The translations under genes were made by a program, and so were the position numbers. DNA of 64,000 nt, from assembly GCA_963693285.1 (NCBI GenBank), contig OY848918.1, positions 10,177,162 to 10,241,161 on the forward strand. The letters run 5' to 3'. Below, piece after piece: positions 9,596 through 21,307 of the stretch. This DNA is from Xestospongia muta (Eukaryota; Porifera; Demospongiae; Haplosclerida; Petrosiidae). Every line of letters starts with the position of its first letter. Positions within the stretch are counted from its first letter, which is position 1. The notes beneath the pieces are model-generated. The model was not told the DNA's origin. It worked only from the letters and a program-made list of their open reading frames with translations, and did not search any database.

Positions 9596-11594
9596 TTATT
9601 TGGTAGATTCCCATGCTTCATACCAGGTTTGACCATATTCTTGTAGAGCATTGAAGACGTCAATAATACCAGTTAGACCATGTTTTTCATGATACTCCAG
9701 GTTATGTTTTTTGCAGAATTCTTTGACATAAGGTCGAACTTTAATAAAATTATAAGGTGGCATGGTAGGAAACAAGCTAAGTGGAGGAGATATGTGTGAG
9801 TAATGACAATCATTTTAAACATACTGATGTTCAATTTGATGGCTGAGGTTACCATAAATCCAGTTCCAGAACCAGTTTGATTTTATATTGCATGTTTTAT
9901 TAATCTAAATATAAGTAAATAATGTAGCATAAAGTTAGATTGTCATTACGTGCATTGCTGGCCAGTTTTCTTCAACTTCTTCTGGCATTGTTATGTCCAA
10001 TGGCACATGATTAGCAAAAATAACCAGAGTCATCCAACAGCCTTCTACCATTCTATCATGTTGTAAACAACATTTATAGCATTGATTAAAATTGTAATAT
10101 CCAAAAGATTTCTTTGATTACCTACTGTAACAATACTACACTCTTACTATTGTTGCTTTAACAATAACAACAATAAATATTATATATGAGTACTATTCTC
10201 CCAACCTCACAAATAAGTAAAACATAAATGATTCCCAAATTCCTCCCAAAAGAGCTGAAAACATAATATGCCAGCGTAAGTAATACGCAACGAACCATGG
10301 AATTTCCTGTCAATTAAATACAGCTATTAATATTATAATTATTACATTAATAAATATACCTTCCATTTTTTTTTCTTAATGATGTATACACTCTGAAGAA
10401 CTTTAACGCTTATAAGTGTCAGAATCATAGCATGTACTACATGATAGATGGATTAGGGGTACTGTTATTATAGAACTCACCAAACATAAAGTATTTGTGT
10501 TGATGTTGATAAGGTAATTTTCCCAAATGACTTTTGCCCCACTAAGATAGACACTTAATATCCAACAGTATAATATATTAATTATATTACCTTTTCTGCC
10601 CGTATATTTCCAAGAATAATTGCTGGAGTATTTTCAATATCAGGATCTACATTAATCTAGAACACAAAATTATTGTCTTAATAAATTCTGTCATGATCAG
10701 TCATAATTATACTAACCACATTGGGTTTAGCATGATGTTGGTCATGAAAATGTTTCCACCAGATGGCAGACCATCCTTGGCAAAATCCATAATACATATC
10801 ACAAAGGAAGTCCCAATTCATAGAGACTGTATGTGCAATGTCATGTGATGCAAAGAACACTCTTATCTAAATAAATAAACTTATGTCTCTGTAAAATGAT
10901 GTTATATGTACCTGTCCATTTACAACACACACACCAGCTATTATATATGGGATCCAACCTGTACCAAACCACCATAGAATAGCTACTCCCAACACCTCAA
11001 AGAGAATCATAGCAAGAAAGTTCAGTATTAAATGTGTTAAATAGTTTCCATCAACTTTGAAATATCCCTATGTGAATAATCAACATTATAACAGCAAGTA
11101 ATAACAGAGGAGTCCATAGCCTCACAAAAGAGGTTGGACTCCTGGTTATATAACTAACTTTATCAATTAGTTCTTTCCTCAGTCGTAAAAAGTCTTTGTT
11201 CATTTCAGATAGCTACATATGAAACATCAATCAATGAAATCAACTCTTTTACAATATCCCTCTTACCTCTCTCTCTTCCTCAACAATATTACCAATGTAA
11301 AACTTACTCAAGTACCCACGTACAAGTTTCTTGTTATCATGTAAAGCCTCAAAATTCATCTACAAAGAATGAATTATTAATAGTAAGTTTGGTAACTATA
11401 ACACAGACTGTAGCATCTTGTCCTCCGCTATTTTTCAAAATCAAATCTCCTCCAGGATGATGTTTTATCCAATTACTCACATCATAGACTTTACCATCAA
11501 TAATAATCCATAAGTCTTGAGGTGTCTTATGTAGAGCTACTTCTGCTCTAGTATATTCTGGAGATGGAATCTTCTTTATAGTAGACTCTGTCAT
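9596..11594 (-). CDS. D1: front-end fatty-acid desaturase with N-terminal cytochrome b5 domain
   Basis: Twelve exons close in frame to 1,308 bp (435 aa; human FADS2 is 444 aa): 11594-11409, 11359-11267, 11212-11159, 11067-10912, 10866-10717, 10656-10591, 10541-10481, 10436-10360, 10306-10206, 10052-9950, 9904-9825, 9776-9596. The cytochrome b5 domain has HPGGD (residues 46-50) and a second candidate haem His at 69. The histidine boxes are HDIAH (171-175), HDQHH (204-208, followed by AKPN) and QIEHH (372-376, split by the last intron). The Q in box three marks front-end desaturases, ER membrane enzymes that insert double bases between an existing one and the carboxyl end. Delta-5 versus delta-6 regiospecificity cannot be read from sequence. 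Product probably feeds long polyunsaturated acid synthesis. Confidence 0.93.
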
Positions 11595-11819
11595 TTGATT
11601 ATCAATGGCTTATCTTCCTCAATGGAAAAGATTTTATATTGCTTTAGAATTTTAATGAACTGCTTTCCTACAGAAGCCGAGGACGATATTTAGACGTTTA
11701 AAGACGTTTGAGCTTATATAAAAAGGTGAATAGGCTGTTTCAACCTTGATGACTTTTAATTTCCTATTCCTCATTCTTTGCACATTGGTTAATGATATGT
11801 TGTGTTAATGTGATATGAT
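11595..11819. promoter_or_regulatory. D1 upstream region
   Basis: Sequence between the D1 start and the COX15/desaturase debris, repeated almost exactly upstream of D2 (about 16,996-17,170) and in part upstream of D3 and D4. A minus-strand TATA-like string TTTTTATATAAGC occurs about 120 bp upstream of the ATG ('gcttatataaaaa' near 11,711-11,723). Presumed promoter. Confidence 0.4.
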
Positions 11820-12660
11820 TATAAAGTGGCATGGTAGGAAACAAGCTAAGTGGAGGAGATATGTGTGAGTAATGACAATCATTTTAAACATACTGATGTT
11901 CAATTTGATAGGTGAGTGAAATTGGAAGTTATCAAGGTTGTAGTTTCAACCTTGATAACTTCCAATTTCCTATTCCTCATTCTTTGCACATTGGTTAATG
12001 GGATGTTGTTGTATAATGGTAGCAAGATCAGTAGTACCAGACGGACTGAATCTGGTTTAAGTATGACACGATGGCATATTATCAAAGGTATGAAACCACC
12101 TAGAACACAGGACGAATGGATAGAAGAATTCGAACGGTATAAATAATTTCCTGAATATAAATAGTAAGAAATAAACAATAAGATAAATTATCACTAGTTA
12201 CTTGATCTCCCTCCATTAGTGTTCACAAAGATATAACCTTGTCAAAGTTCAAGAGGATATTTTATATGGAGTACTTCCATAGGATGTGAGGTAGAGCTAT
12301 TGGGCTAACATTTTCTATACCAGCTGTCTTCTTTCTTTATAAAAAATAGGTTCCTCCTCACGTCAAACCTCATATTCTTAGCAAAATATTATGACATAAG
12401 GTTGAACTTTGATAAAATTATAAGGTGGCAAGGTAGGAAACAAGTTAAGTGGAAGAGATATGTTAAGTATTGACAATCATTTTAAACATACTGATGTTCA
12501 ATTTGATAGCTGAGTGTACCATAAATCCAGTTCCAGACCCAGTTTGATTTTATATTGCATGTTTTATTAATCTAAATATAACTAAATACTGTAGCATGCA
12601 GTTAGATTGTCATTACTTGCATTGTTACCTAGTCCTTTTCAACTTCTGGCATTAACACTT
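11820..12660. pseudogene. Chimeric debris: COX15 exon fragments joined to desaturase 3'-exon fragments
   Basis: 11,820-11,915 matches the desaturase exon 12/11 boundary. From about 12,036 the plus strand matches COX15 ([20 protein letters not shown]), but a TAA interrupts at the 'cggtataaataatttcc' segment near 12,140. A third COX15 exon piece follows (about 12,245-12,350). At about 12,352-12,390 COX15 sequence passes directly into a truncated desaturase exon 12, then exons 11 and 10 on the minus strand. The same junction recurs at 18,110-18,150. None of this is functional. Confidence 0.8.
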
Positions 12661-12902
12661 CCAGTGGCACATGATTAACAGAAGTAACCATAGCAACCTA
12701 ACAATAGTTAGTTATAGTATAATATGTTTGTATTACATATAATATCATTGTTGTGTTTACACTACTAGTGGGAACATTTGTCACAATATTATTTCCTCAT
12801 AACAAGAAAGGAGATAAACTCTAATATTGTATCTTTGACATTAAACTAATTACTTATGGTTAGACTATCAGCTGTTTGTATATAACAAGATTTAAGAGTG
12901 GT

Positions 12903-13421
12903 ATGACAGTGTCATCAGCTGTGACACCAAGATCTCAGCGTATTGTAGGATATTGGTTAATGGGATATTGTGTAATGGTAGCAGGATCAGTAGTAATTGG
13001 TCAGTACAGTACTGTATGTGTATAATATTGTGTACAATATAGGTGGTTTAACCAGACTGACTGAATCTGGTTTGAGTATGACACGATGGCATATTATCAA
13101 AGGTATGAAACCACCTATAACGCAAGAAGAATGGATAGATGAATTTGAATGGTATAAACAATTTCCTGAAAATAAATAGTAAGAAATAAACGATAAGATA
13201 AATTATCACTTATTACTCAATCTCCCTCCATTAGTGTTCACAAAGATATAACCTTGTCAAAGTTCAAGAGGATATTTTATATGAAGTTCTTCCATAGGAT
13301 GTGGGGTAGAGCTATTGGGCTAACATTTGCTATACCAGCTGTCTTCTTTCTTTATAAAAAATGGGTTCCTTGCCACATCAAACCTTGTCTAGGAATATAT
13401 GCAGGCATTATTTTATTTCAA
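12903..13421 (+). pseudogene. COX15 5'-half fragment (haem A synthase), three exons in frame
   Basis: COX15 makes haem A for cytochrome oxidase in the inner mitochondrial membrane. Three exons read in frame: 12,903-12,999 (AVTPRSQRIVGYWLMGYC), 13,043-13,178 ([20 protein letters not shown]) and 13,235-13,421 (containing FHRMWGRAIGLTFAIP, with the conserved His of this motif). The last ends at a donor after GIILFQ and no following exon is found, so roughly two thirds of the protein is missing. It resembles human COX15 strongly over this part. Either a gene fragment or, at best, a truncated transcript. Confidence 0.82.
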
Positions 13422-13652
13422 GTAAGAATGGAAAGCTGTCTCCTCTCTTAAATTGTTACAGGTGATATTACACATGTCATTGTACTCACTATAGGGTCTT
13501 TTATGTTGGTACATGTGGTACAACATTAATCATCTCAAAATTAAGAGTTGTTATTGTTATTAATACCACTAGTTAGCCAAGAAACAAAACTATAAAACAA
13601 CAGTAATTAACAGGCTGTCTAGTGGAAAACCAATGATTACAGTTAATTATTC

Positions 13653-16600
13653 TTATTTGGTAGATTCCCATGCTTCATACCAGGTTTGACCATATTCTTG
13701 TAGAGCCTTGAAGAAGTCAATAATAGCAGTTAGACCATGTTTTTCTTGATAGACCAGGTTATGTTTTTTGCAAAATTCTTTGACATAAGGTTGAACTTTG
13801 ATATGATTATAAGGTGGCATGGTAGGAAACAAGCTAAGTGGAGGAGATATGTGTGAGTAATAACAATCATTTTAAACATACTGATGTTCAATTTGATAGG
13901 TGAGTGTACCATACATCCAGTTCCAGAACCAGTTTGATTTTATATTGCATGTTTTATTAATCTAAATATAAGTAAATAATGTAGCATAAAGTTAGATTGT
14001 CATTACCTGCATTGCTGCCCAGTTTTCTTCAACTTCTTCTGGCATTGTTATGTCCAATGGCACATGATTAGTAAAAATAATCAGAGTCAACCAACAACCT
14101 TCTACCATTCTATCAGGTTGTAAACAACATTTATAGCATTGATTAAAATTGTAATATTCAAAGATTTCTTTGATTACCTACTGTAACAATACTACACTCT
14201 TACTATTGTTGCTTTAACAATAACAACAATAAATATTATTTGAGTACTATTCTGCTAACCTCACGAAGACGTAAAACATAAATGATTCCCAAATTCCTCC
14301 CAAAAGAGGTGAAAACATAATATGCCAGCGTAAGTAATACGCAACGAGCCATGGAATTTCCTGTCAATTAAATACAGTTATCAATATTATAATTATCACA
14401 TTAATAAATATACCTTCCATTTTTTTTTCTTAATGATGTATATGCTCTGAAGAACTTTAATGTTTACAAGCGTCAGAATCATAGCATGTACTACATGGTA
14501 GATGGATTAGGGGTACTGTTATTATAGAACTCACAAAACATAAAGTATTTGTGTTGATGTTGATAAGGTAATTTTCCCCAATGATTCTTGCCCCACTAAG
14601 ATAGACACTTAATATCAAACACTATAATATAGTAATTATATTACTATTTTTGCCTTTATATTTCCAAGAATAAATGTAACTATTTCAATATCAGGATCTA
14701 CATTAACCTAGAACGGAAAATTATTGTCATAATGAATTCTGCCATGATCAGTCATAATTATGCTAACCACATTGGGTTTAGCATGATGTTGGCTATGATG
14801 AAATTTCCACCAGGCAGCAGACCATCCTTGGCAAAACCCCCAATATATATTACTAAGGAAGTGCCAATTCTTAAAGACTATGTGTCCAGTGTCATGTGCT
14901 ATAAAGAACATTCTCACCTAAATAAATAAACTTATGTCTCTATAATATGATGTTATATGTACCTGTGGACTTACAACACACATACAAGCTGTTATATATG
15001 GGATCCAACCTGTACCAAACCACCATAGAGTAGCTACTCCAGTTATCTCAAAGAGAAAAAAACTAAGAAACTCCAGTATTAAATATATTAAATAGTTTTC
15101 ATCAACTTTGAGATATCCCTGTGTGAATAAACAACATTATTAAAGCAAGTAATAACTGGAGTCCATAGTCTCACAAAAGAGGTTGGACTCCTGGTTATAA
15201 TCAGTGGGGTAGCTACACATGCGTGGCGGGCACACACAGGCATGTTGCCTGTGTTCTCTGGGTACGTGCCCATACAAAATTTTTTTCAAAATCTTTCCAA
15301 ACACAGGCAACAAAAAGGAGAAAGGAAGTTCATGGTCCTAATCCTCAAGTAAGCTAAGGGTCACAGCTGTGTTTTTCAACTAATTAATTTTGTTCATGCT
15401 AGGCCACTTCTGTTTTCACTGAGACTGAGACAACTGATGAAACTGATAACACAGACATTGAATCAGTTTCAGTTTGCTCACTTGACTACATTGTCAAGTT
15501 CAGATAGACCTACTGATATTGCCACACATCCTTCTCAATCTCTTGTTCAGTCCATCATAGCTTCCTTCACGAAGCATTGGAAATGGCTGTAGAAGGGCAT
15601 TTAATCCTTCATGGTACACCCAATTTTTATGGATTGAATATTCAGTTTCTAGAGATGCAGCATTTTGTTTTCCTTGTAGATTCTTTACATTAGGTTCCAG
15701 CCAAAGGCAAAATGCTTTCACTAATCAACAGTTTCAATTGGATTCAGGATGGAAAAAAGCTTATTTGTATGCCAAAGAGATTGTAAACCTGCATAGTTTG
15801 AGCAGTCAATTACTAGTTCAAAGACCTTCAAAAAGAATTGAAACTGATACTGTGGCAATGAGTTCAATAGGTAGCTGTAACACAGATGATTCATTGCTAG
15901 AATGTAAAAGAAATTTTTACTATCCAGTTTTGAATGCTTTGTTGCTAAAGCGACAATTTGACAGGAGGAATCAAGAAATAATGGTAGCTATTCAAGCATG
16001 CAATCCATCTTCATCTTCCTTTTTTGACTTGGAAGTCTTGCAACCACTAATCAAATTGTATGAGTTATAGACTGAAGAACTCCAGGTAGAAAATCCTTTA
16101 GCTGAAAGAACACTATCAAGTATCAAAGGCATCAAACATGCAGGAAATTAGTAATGTACTTCTTGAAATTGCACCACTTCAAGCTCCATTTCCTGGGATA
16201 GTCAACCTACTTCAGTTAGTAATGACAATGTGTTAGCAGTGCCGAGTATGAGCGGTGCTTTTCTGCGTTAAAACGGATTAAACCTTACCTAAGAAGTTCC
16301 ATGTCGGAGCAACGTCTAACAAACTTGGCGGTACTTTCAAAAGAACGGGATCTTTCAGATAAAGTAAACTTGGACAATGTTGTGGATGATTTTGCACATG
16401 TCTATCATAGAATTGTTTTAAAATAAATTATTGTGCAGATACTAGCAATGCACTGATTAATTAGCCACGTCCACCTGAATAATAAATTTGGCTTTAAAAA
16501 ATCGCATGTGCCCTGCCACGCCTCCTGGCTTAGCTACGCTACTGGTTATAATAACTAACTTTATCAATAACTTCCTTCTTCAGTCGTAAAAAGTCTTTGT

Positions 16601-16995
16601 TCATTTCAGATAGCTACATACGAATCATCAAATCAATGAAATCAACTCTTTTACAATATCCCTCTTACCTCTCTCTCTTCCTCAACAATATTACCAATGT
16701 AAAACTTACTCATATACTCACGTACAAGTTTCTTGTTAGGATGTAAAGCCTCAAAATTCATCTACAAAGAATGAATTATTAATAGTAAGTTGCTCACTAT
16801 AACACAGACTGTAGCATCTTGTCCTCCGCTATTTTTCAAAATCAAATCTCCTCCAGGATGACGTTTTATCCAATTAGTCACATCATAGACTTTACCATGA
16901 ACAATAATCCATAAGTCTTGAGGTGTCTTATGTAGAGCTACTTCTGCTCTAGTATATTCTGGAGATGGAATCTTCTTTATAGTAGACTCTGTCAT
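13653..16995 (-). CDS. D2: front-end fatty-acid desaturase with cytochrome b5 domain, hAT in intron 3
   Basis: Same twelve-exon layout as D1. I checked each exon boundary and found no frame break, so a protein of about 435 aa is predicted. HPGGD, HDTGH, HSQHH-AKPN and QIEHH are present. Exon 6 reads VNVDPDIEIV, and its donor has moved by substitution (ATA|gtaata instead of AAG|gtaata) without changing the frame. Differences from D1 cluster in the membrane and box 1/2 region (exons 4-7), suggesting possible substrate divergence. Intron 3 is enlarged by the hAT at 15,202-16,544, which splicing should remove. Stop codon at 13,653-13,655. Confidence 0.9.
15202..16544 (+). mobile_element. hAT transposon, degenerate, in intron 3 of D2
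   Basis: Terminal strings CAGTGGGGTAGCTA... and ...TAGCTACGCTACTG are imperfect inverted repeats. An exact 8-bp duplication GTTATAAT flanks it (15,194-15,201 and 16,545-16,552), and D1 and D3 show empty sites. The plus strand has transposase remains: 15,738-16,070 (ending FDLEVLQPLIKLYEL) and, near 16,240-16,425, the hAT dimerisation region FSALKRIKPYLRSSMSEQRL followed by TNLAVLSKERDL. Frames are broken. A deleted version sits at the same intron in D4, so the insertion predates the segmental duplication. Confidence 0.93.
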
Positions 16996-17184
16996 TTGAT
17001 TATCAATGGCTTATCTTCCTCAATGGAAAAGATTTTATATTGCTTTAGAATTTTAATGAACTGCTTTCCTACAGAAGCCGAGGACGATATTTAGACGTTT
17101 AAAGACGTTTGAGCTTATATAAAAAGGTGAATAGGCTGTTTCAACCTTGATGACTTTTAATTTCCTATTCCTCATTCTTTACAC

Positions 17185-17400
17185 ACGATGGCATATATCA
17201 AAGGTATGAAACCACCTAGAACACAGGACGAATGGATAGAAGAATTCGAACGGTATAAATAATTTCCTGAATATAAATAGTAAGAAATAAACAATAAGAT
17301 AAATTATCACTAGTTACTCAATCTCCCTCCATTAGTGTTCACAAAGATATAACCTTGTCAGAGTTCAAGAGGATATTTTATATAGAGTACTTCCATTAAC
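17185..17400 (+). pseudogene. COX15 exon fragment
   Basis: Matches COX15 exons 'b' and 'c' ([21 protein letters not shown]), with TAA in 'ggtataaataatttcc' as at 12,140 and a frame-changing deletion in 'ggcatatatcaaagg'. It breaks off at about 17,396 into sequence that matches 12,640 onward. Confidence 0.75.
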
Positions 17401-17646
17401 ACTTCCAGTGGCACATGATTAACAGAAGTAACCAGAGCAACCTAACAATAGTTAGTTATAGTATAATATGTTTGTATTACATATAATATCATTGTTGTGT
17501 TTACACTACTAGTGGGAACATTTGTCACAATATTATTTCCTCATAACAAGAAAGGAGATAAACTCTAATATTGTATCTTTGACATTAAACTAATTACTTA
17601 TGGTTAGACTATCAGCTGTTTGTATATAACAAGATTTAAGAGTGGT

Positions 17647-18110
17647 ATGACAGTGTCATCAGCTGTGACACCAAGATCTCAGCGTATTGTAGGATATTGG
17701 TTAATGGGATGTTGTGTAATGGTAGCAGGATCAGTAGTAATTGGTCAGTACAGTACTGTATGTGTATAATATTGTGTACAATATAGGTGGTTTAACCAGA
17801 CTGACTGAATCTGGTTTGAGTATGACACGATGGCATATTATCAAAGGTATGAAACCACCTAGAACACAGGAAGAATAGATAGAAGAATTTGAACGGTATA
17901 AACAATTTCTGAATATAAATAGTAAGAAATAAACAATAAGATAAATTATCACTTATTACTCAATATCCCTCCATTAGTGTTCACAAAGATATAACCTTGT
18001 CAGAGTTCAAGAGGATATTTTATATGGAGTACTTCCATAGGATGTGGGGTAGAACTATTGGGCTAACATTTGCTATACCAGCTGCCTTTTTTCTTTATAA
18101 AAATAGGTTC
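17647..18110 (+). pseudogene. COX15 5'-half fragment with nonsense and frameshift
   Basis: Near-copy of 12,903-13,380: exon pieces 17,647-17,743, from 17,787, and from 17,978. A TGG to TAG change gives a stop at 17,876-17,878, and a one-base deletion follows in 'caatttctgaat'. The third exon (FKRIFYMEYFHRMWGR) stops matching near 18,105, where it fuses to the truncated last exon of D3. Confidence 0.85.
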
Positions 18111-18134
18111 CTCGTCACGTCAAACCTCATATTC

Positions 18135-19988
18135 TTAGCAAAATTCCATGACATAAGGTTGAACTTTGATATGATTATAAGGTGGCAAGGTAGGAAACAA
18201 GCTAAGTGGAGGAGATATGTGTGAGTAATAACAATCATTTTAAACATACTGATGTTCAATTTGATAGGTGAGTATACCATAAATCCAGTTCCAGAACCAG
18301 TTTGATTTTATATTGCATGTTTTATTAATCTAAATATAACTAAATACTATAGCATGCAGTTAGATTGTTATTACCTGCATTGTTACCCAGTCCATTTCAA
18401 CTTCTTCTGGCATTGACACATCCAATGGCACATGATTAGCAAAAGTAACCAACCAGAGTCTTCCAACAGCCTTCTACCATTCTATCATGTTGAATTGTAA
18501 ACACATTTATAGCATCAATTAATATTGTAATATCCAAAGATTTCTTTGATTGTCTATTATAACAATACTACATCCTTACTATTTTTGTTCTAATCATAAC
18601 AACAATAAATATCATTTGAGTACTGTTCTGTTAACCTCACAAATAAGTAAAATTTAAATGATCCCTAAATTCCTCCTAAAAGAGGTGAAAACATAATATG
18701 CCAGCGTAAGTAAAACGTGAGCATCCATGGAATTTCCTGTCAATTAAATACAATCATCAATATTATAATTAATACATTAATAAATATACCTTCCATTTTA
18801 TTCCCTGAATCATGTAGATAATCTGATCAAGTTTAACAAGTAGAAGCATCAGAATTATGACAAATGCTACATGATAGATGGATTAGGGGTACTGTTATTA
18901 TAGAACTCACCAAACATAAAGTATTTGTGTTGATGTTGATAAGGTAATTTTCCCCAATGATTCTTGCCCCACTAAGATAGACACTTAATATCAAACACTA
19001 TGATATAGTAATTATATTACTATTTTTGCCTTTATATTTCCAAGAATAAATGTAACTATTTCAATATCAGGATCTACATTAACCTAGAACACAAAATTAT
19101 TGTCTCAATGTGTCATGATCAGCTATAATTATGCTGGTCATGACGAAATTTCCACCAGGTGGCAGACAATCCTTGGCAAAACCTCCAATATATATTACTA
19201 AGGAAGTACCAATCCTTAAAGACTATATGTCCAGTGTCATGTGCTGCAAAGAACATTCTCACCTAAATAAATAAACTTATGTCTCTATAATATGAATTTA
19301 TATGTACTTGTTTATTTACAACACACACACCAGCTATTATTTATGGGATCCAACCTGTACCAAATCACCATAGAATAGCTACTCCCATTACCTCAAAGAG
19401 AATCATACAAAGAAAGCTCAGTATTAAGTATATTAAATAGATTCCATCAACTTTGAGATATCCCTATGTGAATAATCAACATTATAACAGCAAGTAATAA
19501 CAGGAGTCCAAGCCTCACAAAAGAGGTCGGACTCCTGGTTATAATAACTAACTTTATCAATAAGTTCCTTCCTCAGTTGTAAAAAGTCTTTGTTCATTTC
19601 AGATAGCTACATATGAATCATCAAATCAATGAAATCAACTCTTTTACAATATCCCTCTTACCTCTCTCTCTTCCTCAACAATATTACCAATGTAAAACTT
19701 ACTCATATACCCACGTACAAGTTCTTGTTATCATGTATAACCTCAAAATTCATCTACAAAAATTGAATTATTAATAGTAAGTTTGCTCACTATAACACAG
19801 ACTGTAGCATTTTGTCCTCCGCTATTTTTCAAAATCAAATCTCCTCCAGGATGATGTTTTATCCAATTAGTCACATCATAGACTTTACCATGAACAATAA
19901 TCCATAAGTCTTGAGGTGTCTTATGTAGAGCTACTTCTGCTCTAGTATATTCTGGAGATGGAATCTTCTTTATAGTAGACTCTGTCAT
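18135..19988 (-). pseudogene. D3: desaturase pseudogene
   Basis: Exon 1 is intact (MTESTIKKIPSPEY..., HPGGD kept), and exons 2-4, 6-9 and 11 are recognisable. Three lesions: a 26-bp deletion near 19,135 removes HHAKPNV of box two together with the exon 5 donor; a 4-bp duplication (AACCAACC, about 18,446-18,453) shifts exon 10; and exon 12 stops after VMEFC, joined to COX15 sequence, losing about 40 C-terminal residues. Exon 8 is the most diverged of all copies (LLVKLDQIIYMIQ), so D3 was probably a distinct paralogue before it died. Confidence 0.88.
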
Positions 19989-21172
19989 TTGACTATCAAT
20001 GGCTTATCTTCCTCAATGGAAAGATTTTAGACTTAAAAATATTTGACCTTGTATGTTTTCGTATAAGCAGGGCTGTCGGTTTAATTACATTTTTTAGCGA
20101 AATTTGATTATACGCTGTGAGTACGAGGTTTGGACATTAAATAAAGTTATTCAATATAACTATTTATGTCCAAACCTCATGGTCACGGCACGTATCCAAA
20201 ACTCTTCGCTCTGTCCAAACTTTACCATTGATTACTTTATGTTTAGCATTATACTAGCCATTAGCTTTGAGTGCATCTTGTGGTGGCTAAGCAATATTAT
20301 ATTCCAAGTTTTGTTGTAAAATTGTTAGACTGGCTAAGATATATCTTACAACTCATACTTACAACATATTAGTTGTAAGTATGAATTACCAGAATCTTAA
20401 GACTCCGACTTTCCTAGATCTGCAACACACCCACAATAATTATTATTTTATTGGCTTACATGAAAATGGCTTATAGATAGTTATAGATACTGTTGTATAT
20501 AGTATCTGTGATTTTATATATAAATTTATTGCATGCACCATTACAACCACAGCCTTAAATGAGTGCATGTATACTATATAATCTCGTCCCCAGACACCTG
20601 CTCTCTAATGTATTAACGAGTGCATAGGTATCTGTGGATGAGACTGTATCCTGTACACAAGTTGTTCTAGTTAGGATTTAGTTTTCATGAAGAGATGAAC
20701 ATACTAATGCTCTGTACTTCTGTGTTACTAATGGTGTGCCATGAACTGGAGTGAACCTTCACAACCTTTCTTTAATAATTGGTGAGTATCTTAGCTTGAA
20801 GCAACTAATCCAAACAGTACTACAAATCTCAATTTAGTTTTTATATTATTATTATAACAATTATAAAAAGTTTGAAGAAAACAAAAATCAGACAAATTTA
20901 AAATAATTAAAAGAACAGCTGGATGCATACAAGGTGTCTAGAGCAGTATGAAACTTAAGTTACAAGCTAGTGTATCTACTATCTATATATTCTTAGTAGA
21001 TAATAAAATCATACAGTGGAGGTTTTTAAACTTTAATTTACCTACAAGGAATGAATTTAATGGTTTGCAAGCCTGTAATTCAATGACTAAGATTGATTAT
21101 ATATATATATATCATTAATCTACTAGCAGTATAGGATTAACAACAGTGTATGATAGCTATTCTTTTCTACAG
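19989..21172. other. Non-coding interval upstream of D3
   Basis: I see no supported gene. 20,040-20,440 is private to unit 1; from about 20,466 the sequence matches unit 2 (33,026 onward). It contains a short palindrome around 20,350-20,385 ('acaactcatacttacaac...gttgtaagtatga') and a (TA)n run near 21,096. Confidence 0.5.
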
Positions 21173-21307
21173 GTTTGTCTTGGTATTAGTACATTGTTGT
21201 ACTGTGTACCTACTCATTTGGCAGCTGTTCATCAGTCTGGATCACTCACTTTACTCACACTAGCAATATGGTTCATGCATGAACTAAGGAATAAGATTCC
21301 TAAATAA
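21173..21307 (+). pseudogene. COX15 terminal exon, intact but isolated (unit 1)
   Basis: After the acceptor ttctacag, the exon reads VCLGISTLLYCVPTHLAAVH, then QSGSLTLLTLAIWFMHELRN and ends KIPK-stop (45 codons). This matches the human COX15 C-terminus very closely, including the conserved HQSGSL haem-ligand motif. The middle exons of COX15 are not found between here and the 5' fragments at 17.6-18.1 kb; the D3 desaturase occupies that space on the other strand. Confidence 0.88.

Noticed and set aside
9673..9855. Hydrophobic minus-strand frames of about 60 aa near each desaturase end (MFKMIVITHTYLLHLACFLP)
   Set aside because: They read through the last desaturase intron and exon 12 in the wrong frame; the in-frame reading gives LFPTMP and the true C-terminus.
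15088..15273. Desaturase exon reading RSPTSFVRLWTPV as coding
   Set aside because: It lies between a GTTAG donor and the CATAG/CACAG acceptor before exon 4. FADS alignment skips it and the hAT insertion inside it would be lethal to an exon.
21096..21112. CRISPR-like or other short regularly spaced repeats
   Set aside because: No array of spaced direct repeats exists in the window; the short repeats seen are microsatellites or minisatellites, as expected for an animal genome.
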